From: Polytrichum commune
Taxonomy: Eukaryota > Streptophyta > Polytrichopsida > Polytrichales > Polytrichaceae
Length of the DNA: 64,000 nt
Reading direction: 5' to 3'
Assembly: GCA_950295325.1 (NCBI GenBank)
Contig: OX485806.1
Coordinates: 1,304,001-1,368,000, forward strand
The translations under genes were made by a program, and so were the position numbers. The stretch's first letter is position 1. The number at the start of each line of letters is the position of its first letter. Positions 11,262-24,600 of this stretch are shown here, in pieces. The notes under the pieces are model-generated. The model was not told the origin of the DNA. It did not search any database and was given only the letters and a program-made list of their open reading frames with translations.

Positions 11262-12296
11262 ATGGCGCTTATGGCAACGAAATCAGCCACGGCTACGGTC
11301 GCTTCCACAGCACATTACTCGCGTCGGCAGCTCCCTGTGGCAGCGCGATTCGCAGCGGAGAGGTTAACTTGCCATGCCTCTGAACTCGCGTTCACGACTC
11401 TGGTCGCGGCTCAATCCTCAGGCAGCAGAAGAGTTGCGTCGAAACGGCGATGTGTTGCGGCCCAAGCCACCAACGCTGTAGTCACAATGGCGGAGAGTAA
11501 GACCCGAATTGCAGATACATTCGCCGAGCTCAAGCGTCAAGGTAAAGTGGCACTCATCCCATACATCACCGCTGGAGATCCGGACATGGACACAACCGCA
11601 CAGGCAATGCGTTTGCTAGATGAGTGCGGAGCGGACATAATAGAGCTTGGGGTTCCGTATTCGGATCCTTTGGCGGATGGCCCTGTTATTCAGGCCGCTG
11701 CAACTAGGTCACTTAGCAAGGGAACTACCCTCGAGAAGGTTCTTACAATGTTGAGAGAAGTAGGGCCAAGCTTGAGAGCACCGGTGGTGCTGTTTACCTA
11801 TTACAATCCAATTTTGAAACGTGGCCCTGAGGTGTTTGTGAAGGCTGTCAAAGAGGCTGGGGGTTCAGGGTTAGTGGTCCCAGACGTACCACTTGAAGAG
11901 ACAGATAGTCTACGGGAGCTTACAACTGCGAATGGGCTCGAACTCATTTTGTTGACAACTCCTACCACACCTGTAGATAGAATGAGAACGATCGCCAAGG
12001 CTTCTCAAGGTTTTGTGTATTTAGTCAGCTTGACTGGAGTCACAGGGGCACGTTCTTCAGTGCAGAGCCGCGTAGAGGGTCTTTTGAAAGAGCTCAAGCA
12101 GGTGAGCGATAAACCCATAGCTGTTGGGTTCGGGATTTCACGACCTGAGCATGCTACTCAGGTTGTTGAGTGGGGAGCGAATGGTGTGATCATAGGCAGT
12201 GCCATGGTCAAGATTTTGGGCGAGTCTGCATCTCCCAAGGAGGGCCTTGCTGCTCTCGAGAAGTTCACACGGGAAATGAAAGCCTCCATTCCTTGA
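11262..12296 (+). CDS. TSA: tryptophan synthase alpha chain, plastid type, single exon
   Basis: Role: splits indole-3-glycerol phosphate into indole and glyceraldehyde 3-phosphate in the plastid; indole passes to the beta chain. Seen: 344 residues. About 75 N-terminal residues are rich in Ala, Ser, Thr and Arg, fitting a plastid transit peptide. A complete TIM barrel follows: [11 protein letters not shown] near 98, [14 protein letters not shown] with the catalytic Glu128 and Asp139 in the family's 11-residue spacing, FTYYNPIL near 178, [10 protein letters not shown] near 255, and the phosphate-binding GFGIS (289) and IGSAMV (311). No intron interrupts it. Flowering-plant TSA genes usually have introns, so this is either a lineage trait or an expressed retrocopy; no poly(A) tract or target duplication is evident. 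Indole-releasing relatives (BX1/IGL) share the fold and cannot be excluded from sequence alone. Confidence 0.93.
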   Translation: MALMATKSATATVASTAHYSRRQLPVAARFAAERLTCHASELAFTTLVAAQSSGSRRVASKRRCVAAQATNAVVTMAESKTRIADTFAELKRQGKVALIPYITAGDPDMDTTAQAMRLLDECGADIIELGVPYSDPLADGPVIQAAATRSLSKGTTLEKVLTMLREVGPSLRAPVVLFTYYNPILKRGPEVFVKAVKEAGGSGLVVPDVPLEETDSLRELTTANGLELILLTTPTTPVDRMRTIAKASQGFVYLVSLTGVTGARSSVQSRVEGLLKELKQVSDKPIAVGFGISRPEHATQVVEWGANGVIIGSAMVKILGESASPKEGLAALEKFTREMKASIP

Positions 12297-15200
12297 TGTG
12301 CATTTCTTACAAAGGTACCATCTGGTCTCAGTGTAATGCTCTGAAATCTTACTCTTGGAACCTAATTTTTCTTGTTTAGTCATGGTGGGGTGGTTTACCC
12401 AATACAAATCTACCTCTTTACTAAGGTGTGTTTCGAATGACACCGGAGGCTGTACATTTGTGTATTTTATGGTATCTTTGAAGAACCAGAAATGTGTCAG
12501 TGTGATTCCGTGTAATTGCCTTAATGCGTAGATTCTTTACCTGTTAGGTATTCACAGATTCTGATTAGCAACTATCATGGAATTGTCTTGTAGAATTGAT
12601 GCAATGACATCTGACCTGCAGTGTGAAAAAAGTAGTCTGCAAGTGGAGAGTAATTTCCATTTTACTGGCTTCTGGCATGCAGAGGTACATATTCCAAAGG
12701 ATTAAGTATGTGCTATCACTCACGATGCTTCTCAATGTTAATGGTCCTTACGGAAATAAGTGGAGTCTTTTGTGCTTCCAGTATTACGGTGGCAAGGCCT
12801 TGTTTTCAGACATGGGAATTCTTTGGATTATGCTCAGATAATTCCAGTGCTGGTTGTCCCAGTAAAGGGGTTTTGTGGCCTTAAAACCAGTGATGGCATG
12901 AATCTATATTGCCTTGGGCAGCGATGGGCTGGATATCAACCTCATTTGTAGGGCCCATAAGGATATGAGCTGCTGCTCTGAGAAACCATGTCACACTGGG
13001 CTTGCTGTGGCTGTAAACTATACTACTTTTTGGCATGGCAGTAATCACCATATGTTCCATCTTAGTGAGTTCGGCAGTGCCTCTTCCTGGCCACTTACAC
13101 ATTAGAGTGAAATTAATAGGACTATGGTATACCACGTTGATCTCCGAGTATATCACATTGATCTCCGACACAGGACAAGGATGGTTACTAATTCTGCTAT
13201 TGGCATGCACTCTGTTTTCTGATTGCATAATGAGTTCAGTGATACAACCCTTGATACGAGAATAGTTTAATATGTCTCGAGGACCTTCCGCTCCCACAAT
13301 AATCACAGCGTCACTTCACATAAGTATAGTTGAGCAAGTAAGTGTAGCAACCATGGAAAGTAAGCTTCCAAGTTCGAGGTACCTTCCCATTTCCTTGCCC
13401 TGGTGTATGAGGTGGAAGGCCCTGGATCCAAATCCATTTTCAGGCATGTATGGATTTTTTCGCAAACCAAGTGATTTGTGGGAATGTAGTCTTGCAAGGG
13501 TGAGAATTTCTTGTAAAAGTTCATGAAAACCATCTTGGTCTTGGCAGAAAACTCCAAGTCAGGCTGCCCAGCATGTGGCTTCAAGCAATAGGACCTAGTA
13601 TCCCAAGCATGTTGTAAGTGTCCAAAAGCAGTGTGTATGAATAATATCTCACAGTGATGTCTTTTGGATTTTTTTTTCCTTCTATTTAATTTGTTGAATG
13701 TAAATGAGAATCTCAATTTCAAAAGAAATGAGTACAACTAGGACACCTCGCAAATGTCAAGGTGAAGCGAGGAGCTGGAAGTAAGGTTCTAAGGTATTGA
13801 AGTGATATTTTAAGAACCTTTGCTAATTTAGGCAGGTTAAATAGCTTGGAAAAAATGCAATTTTGTTTCTATACAAAGTCTTTAAAATGTTTCAAAATAA
13901 AATAAAGTTCATATGCAAACTACAGAAATTTGCAGAGTCATCTTACGGAAAGAGCCTTATTTACTCTCCATTCGGGGGTCTATTGATGTTGAATTACTAT
14001 GCGAGAATCACCACACAAAAAATAACCTTATTGCAGGTGAGGATCCTTACCAACCATTCATGCCTAATACCTGAACCACAAATACCAATAGTCACTAACC
14101 AATGAAGCAAGTAGCCACCCAACTCAACACCCTAGCACAAGCCAAGTTTACTTGCCATTGTTAGAATTGTGCTTCAACTACAATTCACATTGTATTTGAG
14201 AAAATCCTGGAGGTGGAGGAAATCTACACTGAATATGATATTTAGTGTCACCAATTCTAATTGTCTTGCTCAAGACTAGTTGTGCACCATGGTATAGTGT
14301 CACCAACACTAAATGTTAACCCATCATTATTTGTCATTCCTTGTAATTTTTTGGGGGATTATAGGTTTACAATGTTGCAATTATTGTCAATTACCAAGTG
14401 ATTTTTCATTCAAATTTCAATCATCCATGACAATGTTTCATCACAAGTTGCTGACAAGAGAAGGTAGGGGTTTTGGCTGATGGATGAACTCATCCATCAT
14501 CCATGATAGTATTTGGTCACTTGTTTATAGGAAGTGGCATCCGAAATTTACCATATTGTCATTAAATACCATATCACACTAAATATCATATTTAGTGTAG
14601 TTTCTTCCTTGAGAAATGGAAAGAGTTCCATGCTTTAGGTAAAGAAAACCTCCTTGAGATCATCAAATAATGATTTTTGATGGTGTTGGGTTGTCATAGG
14701 TTTTTTATTGAGATAGACCCCATGATGCCTTCCACATGGCTGTCAATTTGGGCTATGCCTAGGTGTCAAATCCTTGTCTGGCAACATGTTGAGAAAGTGA
14801 GGTTGCTTGACTAACTAACCAATAAGAGGGTGGATGGGCAAGTTGTTCTTGTTGATGTCTGCTACTATGTCGCGAAGATGAGACATACGCTAAACCAATA
14901 TATGCTAATATTGTGTCATGGAGATGAGACATACTCTAAACCGGTTTAGGTGGCAAGAGCTTTGTTTCAACCAAAATATATAACTTCTAGTCCTCATTTC
15001 CAACAAATTTAGGTGGAGTACTATTGATCAACAACATATAATGAAGATGTGAAGGTCATTATACAAGTTGGGATACAAATCTTAATTTTAGCTGGAGGAT
15101 GGATTATGAGCATCGTCAAAGCAAGATATATATATATATATAGATTCCATATCCTTAGCATAGAAACCACGGAAGAATCGTAGTGGGTCACTATCCATCC

Positions 15201-16599
15201 CTCAAAAGTACATAGCATTTACAAAAAACAATCTTGCTCGTCTCGCATGTGAATTAGGCCAATGAGAACTTGGTAGTAGTCAAGTTTGTTTGGTTGTGAA
15301 CAACCACCAATAATATCCAACATGTTTGTACTTAATCTATTATTATAAATGTAGCAAGTTTAATATTATAATATATTACTAGTAAGTCTATGTGCATTGT
15401 GCAATCAACACGATTGGGCTAGACTTTGGGTTCTTACGAATCCTATTATGTTTGGGTTTGGATGAATATCCATATATAATATCCAATAATTATATATATA
15501 AGAGTTTATATATACATATATAATCATTTTTTATTTTTTATTTTGGGGAGGGGGGACAAAACTCCTATGTTGCAATCAACATGCATTTATTACACTCTAG
15601 TTTTGTAGGCTGAAGGATTCGGGGTTTATTCTACATTCAATATGCATGTATTTCTTTGATTCTATGTTGAAGCATATTTCATGTTCTCTTCCTAATGTGC
15701 TTATATTGGTCAACCATTAAGTTTGGGCTATATATTTCTTGCCGACATACTGTCGCCTATGTTTAGGGCAACTTCATATTGTTGTCATCCATATATTAAT
15801 TTGAGATAATGGAAAGTCTCAAATTCCCTAAGATAATGTTCCAATTCAAGTATGTAATGTAAGGATGTGGTCCAAAGTAGATCTACCTACCCTAAAACAT
15901 GCTCGTCCTCTTGCTCTATCTTCTTTCAATTTTGCCCTTTGAATTATTATATTTTCTTATGGGGTCGACCAATCATTCAGAATGAGAAAACTATTGCATA
16001 CAAGGTTACCTTTCATCCATCCAACATAAAAATTTGACCCCATATAAGGTTGTGGTCATGTCATCTTAAACAAGTTGGAGTAAACTAATTTGGGGTCTTT
16101 GAAATTGAATTCGAGTGTCAAATAAACCAAAAACAACATCATCCAAATGCATGCAATTTTAGGCTTTCAATGTTGAATGTATGGGAGGTATGCTAGTATG
16201 CAATAATTTCCTCTCTTTAAGGATTCATGGCAGCCATGTAACATGGTCGAAGTAGAAAATGTTGGGAATTAATACTACTATGGATCATCTTGTTATGACT
16301 CGTAGCATTGTTTAAGTAGCGTTGAAACCATTCACACCAAACAATATCATAAAATACTCCTTGTTTTCATATTTCCCTCTCATATATCATAGGTTTTGAC
16401 ATTAAAGTAACCCACCAAAGAATTCCAACCACATGCTCACATGCATCATGTTGTCAATTATAATTATTGTCATTATTGTAATGTTGAGGTTGTGCTATTC
16501 CATAATGTCACACATTACACTAATTCTTTAATGCCATGCATCATGTTAACACTACATACCTCCTTAATATTACGTGCACTTTGTTTGCCACATGCATGA
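12297..16599. other. gene-free stretch
   Basis: The first 200-300 bases are probably the tryptophan synthase 3' untranslated region. The longest frame (12881-13306, minus, 141 codons) shows no motif I recognise. A near-perfect palindrome ACACTAAATATCATATTTAG lies at about 14574, and a (TA)n run at about 15127. The base composition becomes strongly AT-rich after 13.6 kb. Nothing else can be supported. Confidence 0.5.
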
Positions 16600-17640
16600 T
16601 ATTTGGGAGGTAAGAGTGTACATGGTTAGATGTGGATCCATGATCAAACTCCAAAAAGACACGTGCTTAAAAGAGATTAGATTTACCTGCTCAAAATATG
16701 ACAACCATTCTAAGCTCAACAATCAACATGATTTGGGGAGGGGGGAGGGCTTGTACAACCACATAATGGGCATGAAAATATTCACTTTTAATAATGAATG
16801 TGATATTTATATGAGTTCCAAAAATTATGAGAAAAATCGTTACAACTTTGATTTGGATTTGCAAACCATCTCGTAAGGTAGAATTATGGAAAACAGTGAA
16901 AAATAAACTAATTTGGCTAGAAAGAGTGGCTTGAAATTTGTGCAATAATTTTCCAAAGATGGAGATGGGGAAATGATGAGGAATGCAAGTTGTTTTGTAT
17001 ATTTTATTCCATGTAAATAATCAGTTACATTTTCCAAAATAAGGCAAGTAGGTCAAACCCTCTACTTGTACAATAGAGTCTCCCTAATATGAGCATCAAC
17101 TTATCTTATTATGTATATGAATGCACATTAAACACTTAACTTAATGGCACCCAAAAGTGATCCCAAGTGGTGTGAACACATGACCTATCTGGTCAATTAC
17201 TACATCTGGTTTATCAATGCATCCTTTTTGGACCAACACTTTTATAATTAACCATTTTGAGTTCACACAATAATCATTTTGTTCCTAATTTAGTGCACCA
17301 ATACACTGTGTATGTTATATAATGTCACTTACTATTTGGATTTACGTTGTGCTATAACTTTCTACTATAGATCTCATTTTTTCACCAACAAAAATCAAAC
17401 TAGTTGTTTGGACACTATAAAAAATTAACATCTTTACTCGGTAAAAAATTACAACAACAATAAAATGTTATAGCAATATGTAACTCCAAAAAGTAAGTGA
17501 CACTAAGTATCATGACCGGTGTAGTGGTCATTCACCCTTTTCCATTTTCCTACCTTAGTAATCACATGTTCCATATCCTATGAGAAGTGGGCGAATTGGA
17601 AAAAAGTAACCATTTTAAGACCTATCTACCTTAACTTGAA
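16600..17640 (+). repeat. dispersed repeat R1, copy 1, split by an insertion
   Basis: 16600-16880 matches 27290-27570 and 31050-31290; shared stretches include GACACGTGCT-like, ACCATTCTAAGCTC and TTTGATTTGGATTTG. The tail of the repeat (TCCATATCCTA-GAGAAGTGGGC) reappears only at about 17565-17640. About 680 bases separate the two halves, and they contain the MITE at 17321-17504. Confidence 0.5.
17321..17504. mobile_element. MITE with long inverted ends
   Basis: The left arm (GTCACTTACTATTTGGATTT, to about 17358) is the inverted match of the right arm at 17468-17504. The arms are about 37 bp with a few mismatches. No target duplication could be fixed. The right-arm motif ATGTTATAG-AATATGTAACT is also present in the element at 32358-32573. 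Confidence 0.6.
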
Positions 17641-18643
17641 TGGGGTGCCACATCACCATCGTATCATATCATAGGAGTCTTTTAACCAACCAATAGCTGC
17701 CAAATGTTCCAAAGTCATTGGTGAGCAAGAATGACATCTCTCGAAATTTCTCCATTCACACTTGGCACGACCTCATTCACGCTTCTCCTCTCGATCCTGC
17801 CCTTCTCTCCCTTTTCGTGGCTACACCCATCGACAGCATCACGAGAGAGTAGTTTGTTTGATTACGGGGAGAGAGTGTAGCCATTTGGAATTGCCTTGAA
17901 AAGTATTAAGAAGTGCGGAGGAATTCAATCTGGTGATGAATTAAGAGTGCGTCCTTCGGAACCCCCTCTTCTCGCTTCTTCACTACATACTTAACGTGCA
18001 GAAATTTCTCCCCTTCCAAGTGTGCTCTCCGAGAATCTTCTTCACCTTCTTCTACCACATCCCTAATTTCTGCTCTCGTAATTCTCACACACAGCAGTAT
18101 TTCATGTTCGGAGCGGTTTTAAAACAAAGTAAAATATTAGTTTTTATTTCAACTGGCCGGGAGACAGTCTTTTCAGTCTTGGTAATGTGGTGATGAAAGT
18201 TCTGGAATACCTGCCATCTTGGTTAGATGGGAACTAGTATGAAGAGTAAGAGCATTGTGCAAGTTTGGAGGATTTCATTATAGATTGTGGTCACTTTCTT
18301 CACGTTACGCAACGGCTTTCTTTAGTTGCTGCTGCCGTGATTCCACACAGAGCAGTATTTGTTGTTGCAGCATTTTTTAGGTTTCCTGTGTGAATGAAGT
18401 TGGCCTAGGGAGCTCCCTAATCGAGTTTCTGGAATGTGGTCATCCCTTATTAGGGTCCGGGCAGGTGCGGCGTTGTTGGAATAATATTTTACATACTTTG
18501 TGGAGGAAAAAGAATCAGGCTGGCGAGGTTGAGGTGGCAGGGGTTTTGAAATTCAGTTAGGCGGACGGTCTCGGGTGTTGCGTTCGACTGAAGAGATTTT
18601 GGTGAGGGTTTTGTGCCTTTGTGGCGGACGAGCATGCGAGGCG

Positions 18644-21600
18644 ATGGCGGTCGCTCAGCTCCTTAGCCTACAGGGGAGCCTGTCGCGACTTACTTGCTGC
18701 GGCCCCTCTGACAATTCTGTACGCAATTTATCCGCTCTTTATGCCTCGTGATTCTCGATGATGGGAAATTACCGTAAAGATGGCGCTGGAAGAAATGTTG
18801 CGATTCTCTTCGTGGAAACCTTTTTGTGTCTAATTTAGAAGAAGAAGAGATGTCTCCCATGTTGTCATCGGCGTGAATTTTGGTGTTGCTTCACCTTCGA
18901 GTTGGCCTAAGTTTATATTTAATCCTCAAACCGGCATCACGAGAATGAGAAGTAGATGGGCATCCGCTTGATTTATGCTGTTGCTTCGTCTTCGAGTTGG
19001 TGTGATTCTACATGTAATCCCGGAACGGGCATCAGAAATTGGCGTGAATTATAGTGTTGCTTCATCTTTGAGTTGTTGTAAGTCTATATGCAATCCCGAA
19101 ACGGGTATCATGTAAATTAGATTAGGTGGCCATCGTCCTGAATTATGGGTGTTACTCATGCTCGAGTTAGTGTAAGTCTCCATATAATCCCAAAATGGAC
19201 ATCACAAGAGTTAGAAGGCCATGGGCGTGCATTATGGTGTTGCTTCATCTTTGAGTTGCTGTAAGTCTTTATTTAATCTAAACGGGCATCACGAGAATTG
19301 GATCGCCATGGACGTGAATTATGGTGTTTGCATCACGAGACTCAGATGGCCATTGGCGTGAATTATGGTGTTGGTTCATCTTCGTGTTGGTTCGAGTCTA
19401 TTTGTAATCCTGAAACAGGCATCACGAGAATTAGATGGTCCTAAAGGCTACTGCCTCCTTTCAATGGTGAGCAGTCCTTTCAATGGTGAGCACCTTGAAT
19501 GGGCGCGGACAAGCCCGACTGCACCTCTGGGACCTGTCTCCCCGAAAGCAAGCCCCTAGATTCCCTCCCACATGGCTGGTTGAAATATATCTGGTTCACC
19601 CGGATACACCCGCTGTGATTGGGTGGACGACAGGTGGCAGGGTGCACTGGAAATTAAGTGCTAGGAAGGTCACCCATCCGAGTAATTTAAAAGTTCCCTT
19701 GGTTTGATGAAAGGTATCTGAATTTTCCGGATTTATATGGTGTTTATCTCTGACAGATACGAAGGTCAAGAGCGGCGGTGCTAGTGCGAGTGCCCTGCTT
19801 GTCTCGTCGCAGATGGCCTCCAGTGCAGTGTATGGTATGTTTGCTGCTGACCACACTTTGCTTGCACCCACATTAGGAAGCCATCGTTGTTGCAGACAAT
19901 TTTTCTTTTGTTTGAATAATGAGATTTATTAGAGAAATGTTCCTCTTTGAAGTCCTTGGAGCGAGGCTGAATCTTTGAGGTTTATGGTCGTAAGGTTGGA
20001 TGTTCATCTATGATTTTGGAAGGGAGAATCTTAAGGTTCAAATACATGTGTGACCTAATTAAGTCAGTTCTCTTCCTTCGATGATGATTCTGACATTGCT
20101 TCTAAGATGGTGCATCTTTTGTCAGCTTGATAAGATAGTGCTCCTTTCCATTGTAAAAGTAGATGAAAGTACACTCGGGGAGGCATATTCAATTGTCCCA
20201 AAAACATCCGTTAGAGAGTGATGTGTGCTTTTGTTATTGTTCTTTAATAATTTTCTCAAGTTACAACATGTCAAACGGAGTGGAGTCATTCCTCCACGTC
20301 CAGAAGAATATATTATTGCTCTTAAGATTAAGCATGGTTGTAAAGGTGCCCGTTGAATGCCCTGCAAACTACACTAAATATTCCTATTAGTGTGGGTGGG
20401 AAATTAGCATGGAAATAATTAGCGTGGGCCACACTAATTTTCTAGTCAAGGTGGAATTAAAGTGGGTCAAGACCCTGGGTCTTCCCCCAAGTCTTCATGA
20501 AGACTTCTGACCAACACATTGAATAAGTTATAGGACAAAAGTCACACAAAGTAAAATAATCACCCACATTAATTTTCTAGGAAAACAATTACTGCGGCCC
20601 ACGCTAATTTTCTACTAGAAATTAGCGTGGGTTGAAAATTACTGTGGCCCACATTAATTTTCATTATGAAAATTAGCGTGGGCTCTAGAAAATTACTGTG
20701 ACCCACAGTAATAGGACTATTAAGTGTACTGTTTGCACTTCATATTTTGTAAATTTACTGACCCACAGAAGCTACTGGCTTTTGAGTGTAATATCTCCAT
20801 CATCTGTCATGGAAATGATGTGGTGTTCGTAATGCAGAAAGGGCTATCGGTGGAGCGGCATCCTTGGAAAGTAGGTTCAGTAACCCCTTTGCGGCAACCT
20901 GTCTGTGCTACAAACATTTCGTGTTCGTTGATTCCTGCAGCTTCCTTTTCAGCATCCCTTCAGGCCAGCCGTCGGGTGGTGCTGCTGGTCATCAATGTGG
21001 CAGCTCTTCTTTCGTCTGGGTACTTGCCTTTAGCATATTAAAGCTTGCAGGAGAGGCTACTCTTCTTGCTTAATCTGGCTTTGTTGCATGAACAAGACCT
21101 AATGTTTCCATGTCTAATTTTCATATATTGGCCATCGTAAACTGAGTAATTTTCCAGCCGATCAGGCAAATGATGGTTGTGTATTTATTCAATCGAGGAC
21201 CTATTCAAGCTATTGCTATGCTTACGAAGTGTGTTTTGATTGAGCATTGGAGTGTTGAGTACCTTCATTCAATGCATTGACGAACGCCACTAAGATTGGC
21301 TGCAATGGCTTTGCTACTGACATAATCCTGCTGTGCCTGGGGGATTGAATTTGCCAGCATATTGAGCACATTAAAAAACTGTCCGCCATTGTTGCATCAG
21401 CTTCTTCCAGCTGTTGGTCTCATGGCATTTTCTTTGGTGGGCTTGGCTCCTCTTGTGCACCTTGGTTGGAGGGTGCTTCCTAAGGTACTGTTTCTGAACG
21501 TCTAGTTTCCTAAGGGAATTGTGAAGATCACCTTATCGTGACTTTACAATGTCAAAACTGTATGAGATGTGAAGAATATAGTCATATTTTTATGTGTTTC

Positions 21601-24600
21601 TCAAATAAAAAAGATCTATAAAACAGGGTGATTGCCCTATCATGATGTGCATTGCCACAGCTGTAAATTATTGTGATACGAGTTTTCTGATGACGTGCAA
21701 ATTATTTAGAGATTGTTCAGTAAGTCTGCATATTCCACATGTAGTACTACAATTGTGTGGAATAGTTCTGAAAAAGAGGTCATTTGATGCATCAAGAGAG
21801 GTTTTTCAAGGACAAAGTCTGGCTGCACTACATTCTGCTATTTATGTGGAGACTTCATTTGCACTTTGTATCTCCAACATTATGCAAGAGCATAAAACGT
21901 TTGCAGCATATTGGAACTTTAAGGATTGTGGATGCAGAAAGATGACAGCATATGGGAGGAAAGTCAAGCTCATACAATTTTGACCACTTATGTACGACCC
22001 CTGCTTATATGGGCTGCAATCACTATGATCTGCAGGTTCTCAATTACTTCTTTGCCCATGTCATAATAGCCTCTATTTCCTTGTTATTGAGTCAAGTCAA
22101 TCTGTTCTCATGCTTGACTTTTTAAGTACAATAATTGTACCTTTTTTGGGGAATTTCATTTATACTAGCACCTGTTCACATGAAAACCTGCATACAGGTC
22201 TCTGGATCAATTGCAAATGGAGCCAGAGACAAGCCATAACATCAAACAGAGGACGATTAATTTTGTGCGATCACTATCGACAGTTATAATTTTCACATTC
22301 TGCACCAGCAGGCAAGCTACTGAAACCTGAGGACTCCTCTTAACGTGATTAGTGCTGAAGAAATCAATTGCGTCTATTGTCCATTTGGTACAATTTTTAC
22401 TTCCAATGATGTTTGCTCATGTATAGTGAGGGTGTAGCATACTTGATTACTTGCCACGTCTAGATTTCAAGACCTAATATTGACCATCCTGAGAACTCTA
22501 ATCAGTGATCAGCATTGAGCAACTTTTTTCAAGCTCAAGTGTAGATTGTCATATTTCTACTGTTGGTTTCTCAGTAAAAACCCTTCGAGATACTTATGGG
22601 GAAGCATACACCAAGGCAGATTTCACTGATCTTAGGTGTAGTACTCGCTAGTTAAGTTATTTACGTGTGATACTTGCATTGCAATGCAAGGTGTATATGT
22701 ATGATGTGGCTGGTTTGAATCTTATCCTGAGTTTCCAACAGTTTGATACAGCAGGTACAGAAGTTTTTGATGAAGCGGAGTGCCTTGAAGGATTCACGGA
22801 ATGTATGTATACAAAACCACATTCCTTCTCTTTCCTTGAGATCATAGAAATCTAATTTTCGTTTCTAGTAACTTGATCTTGTCTTGAGCTTAGTCTATTT
22901 GCTCTTATTTTGGGACATCACCAGGATCCATTTCTTGTAAATGCAGATCAGTGTGCAGTTTATTGGAAATGCAGCCTACACTTCAGTGTGGGTGGCAGCC
23001 GTATGTTTGTTTTTGGAGCTTTTAGGTTTCTCCACTCACAAATGGCTTGCAGCTGGAGGTTTCGGAACTGTCCTTCTAACGCTTGCTGGTCGAGAGGTAA
23101 CCCTTGCATCTAATGTTTGATTACACCTTTGAATTCCAGAGAGAATTTTCTTTTCAAGTTCTGCTTTGTTTCCAATTCCAATATATTTTGAACTTTTAAA
23201 CTGTGAGTAGATCCTGTTATCATGCATGATAACATGTTTTGAATGTAGAGCAGTAACTACTGATTAAGCCATTGAAATTTGTTACATGTGATTTTCAGCT
23301 TATGGTCATCTATTATGGCGGTTCATGGTTTGCAGATCTTCACAAATTTCCTGTCCAGCATGATGATCCATGCAACAAAGCCATTTGTGGAAAGTGAGTG
23401 GATCCAGGCCAAAATTGAGGGTCAAGAAGTGTCAGGAACTGTGGAGGTAATTGGACTTCTTGATGTCAAATTGGTATTTTGGGTTTTGCCATGTGCTCAG
23501 GGGGTTAGTTCTATCTCTATGCCTCTTGTGGAAAACTACTGGATGATCCTCAATGAATTCTTGGTCAGTTGTTCCCACTGCAAGCAATCCCCCATGTAGC
23601 TATGTCATTCTCATAACCATGAAAGCTGCAAACCCGAAGATGTGACAGATTACTTGCCGTTAAGTTGTGAAACCACTCCAACTCACTGAAGTGCATGCAT
23701 TTGCACATGCAGTATGTCGGTTGGTGGTCACCAACTGTTATCAGGGGGGATGAACGTGAGGCTGTGCATATACCAAACCACAAGTTCAGTGTGAGTGTTG
23801 TGCGCAATCTCACACAAAAAACTCACTGGCGTATCAAGACACATATTGGGATAAGCCACCTTGATGTCAATAAAATTAGTGTAAGTTCCCCTATCCAACT
23901 TTGGGTCCCTACACATCCGTCCATCCAGATTGTGCTTTTGTCTCTAGCTCATTTGCTCGGATTTACAAAAATGTATTGTATGCAAGGAGTAATATCACAG
24001 GGAAGACAGGAAAAAATTGTAGGAGTTGAATGACTATTAAGTGGTCTGCAGATCAGTGCCGTTGTTCCTGACCTCATCTCTTAGACAATGACATTTCCTG
24101 CACTTGACTCATTGAAAGGGATAGCATAATACATGGCTTGGGTTGTAGGCCATTGTTGCGGATATGCGGAAAGTGTTGACAAGACATCCTCAAATTGAGC
24201 AACAACGTCTGCATCGACGAATCTTTTTTGATTATATCAATCAAAAGAATTTAGCTCTTATGGTAATTTATCTTTGATCATTTGTAGATTTGATTCTGAA
24301 CATGCCAAGCTGATGAGGTAAATTAGCAATATTTTTGGTCTTCAAGTCCTGGAAGCACCTTTATCTGCAAACGTTTACTGTTCATATCATGCTTTTAATG
24401 GTTGAAACTGCCTAGAGGAACAAAATACACCTGTACATATATTTGACCAAAGCCACTTCCCCCACTCATGAAATGCTTTATGTCTACAGATTATGGTATC
24501 ATGCTTTGTCAAAACATCCCGCTTTGAAGATTATCTACGTGTGAAGGTGAGCCTCATGATGTTGTTGCAAGGGCATTGCTCTAGTGGTAGGTATTCTGTC

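Noticed and set aside
12881-13306. 141-codon minus frame after the tryptophan synthase gene
   Set aside because: No family resemblance, no splice-consistent neighbours, and overlapping frames on the other strand of similar quality.
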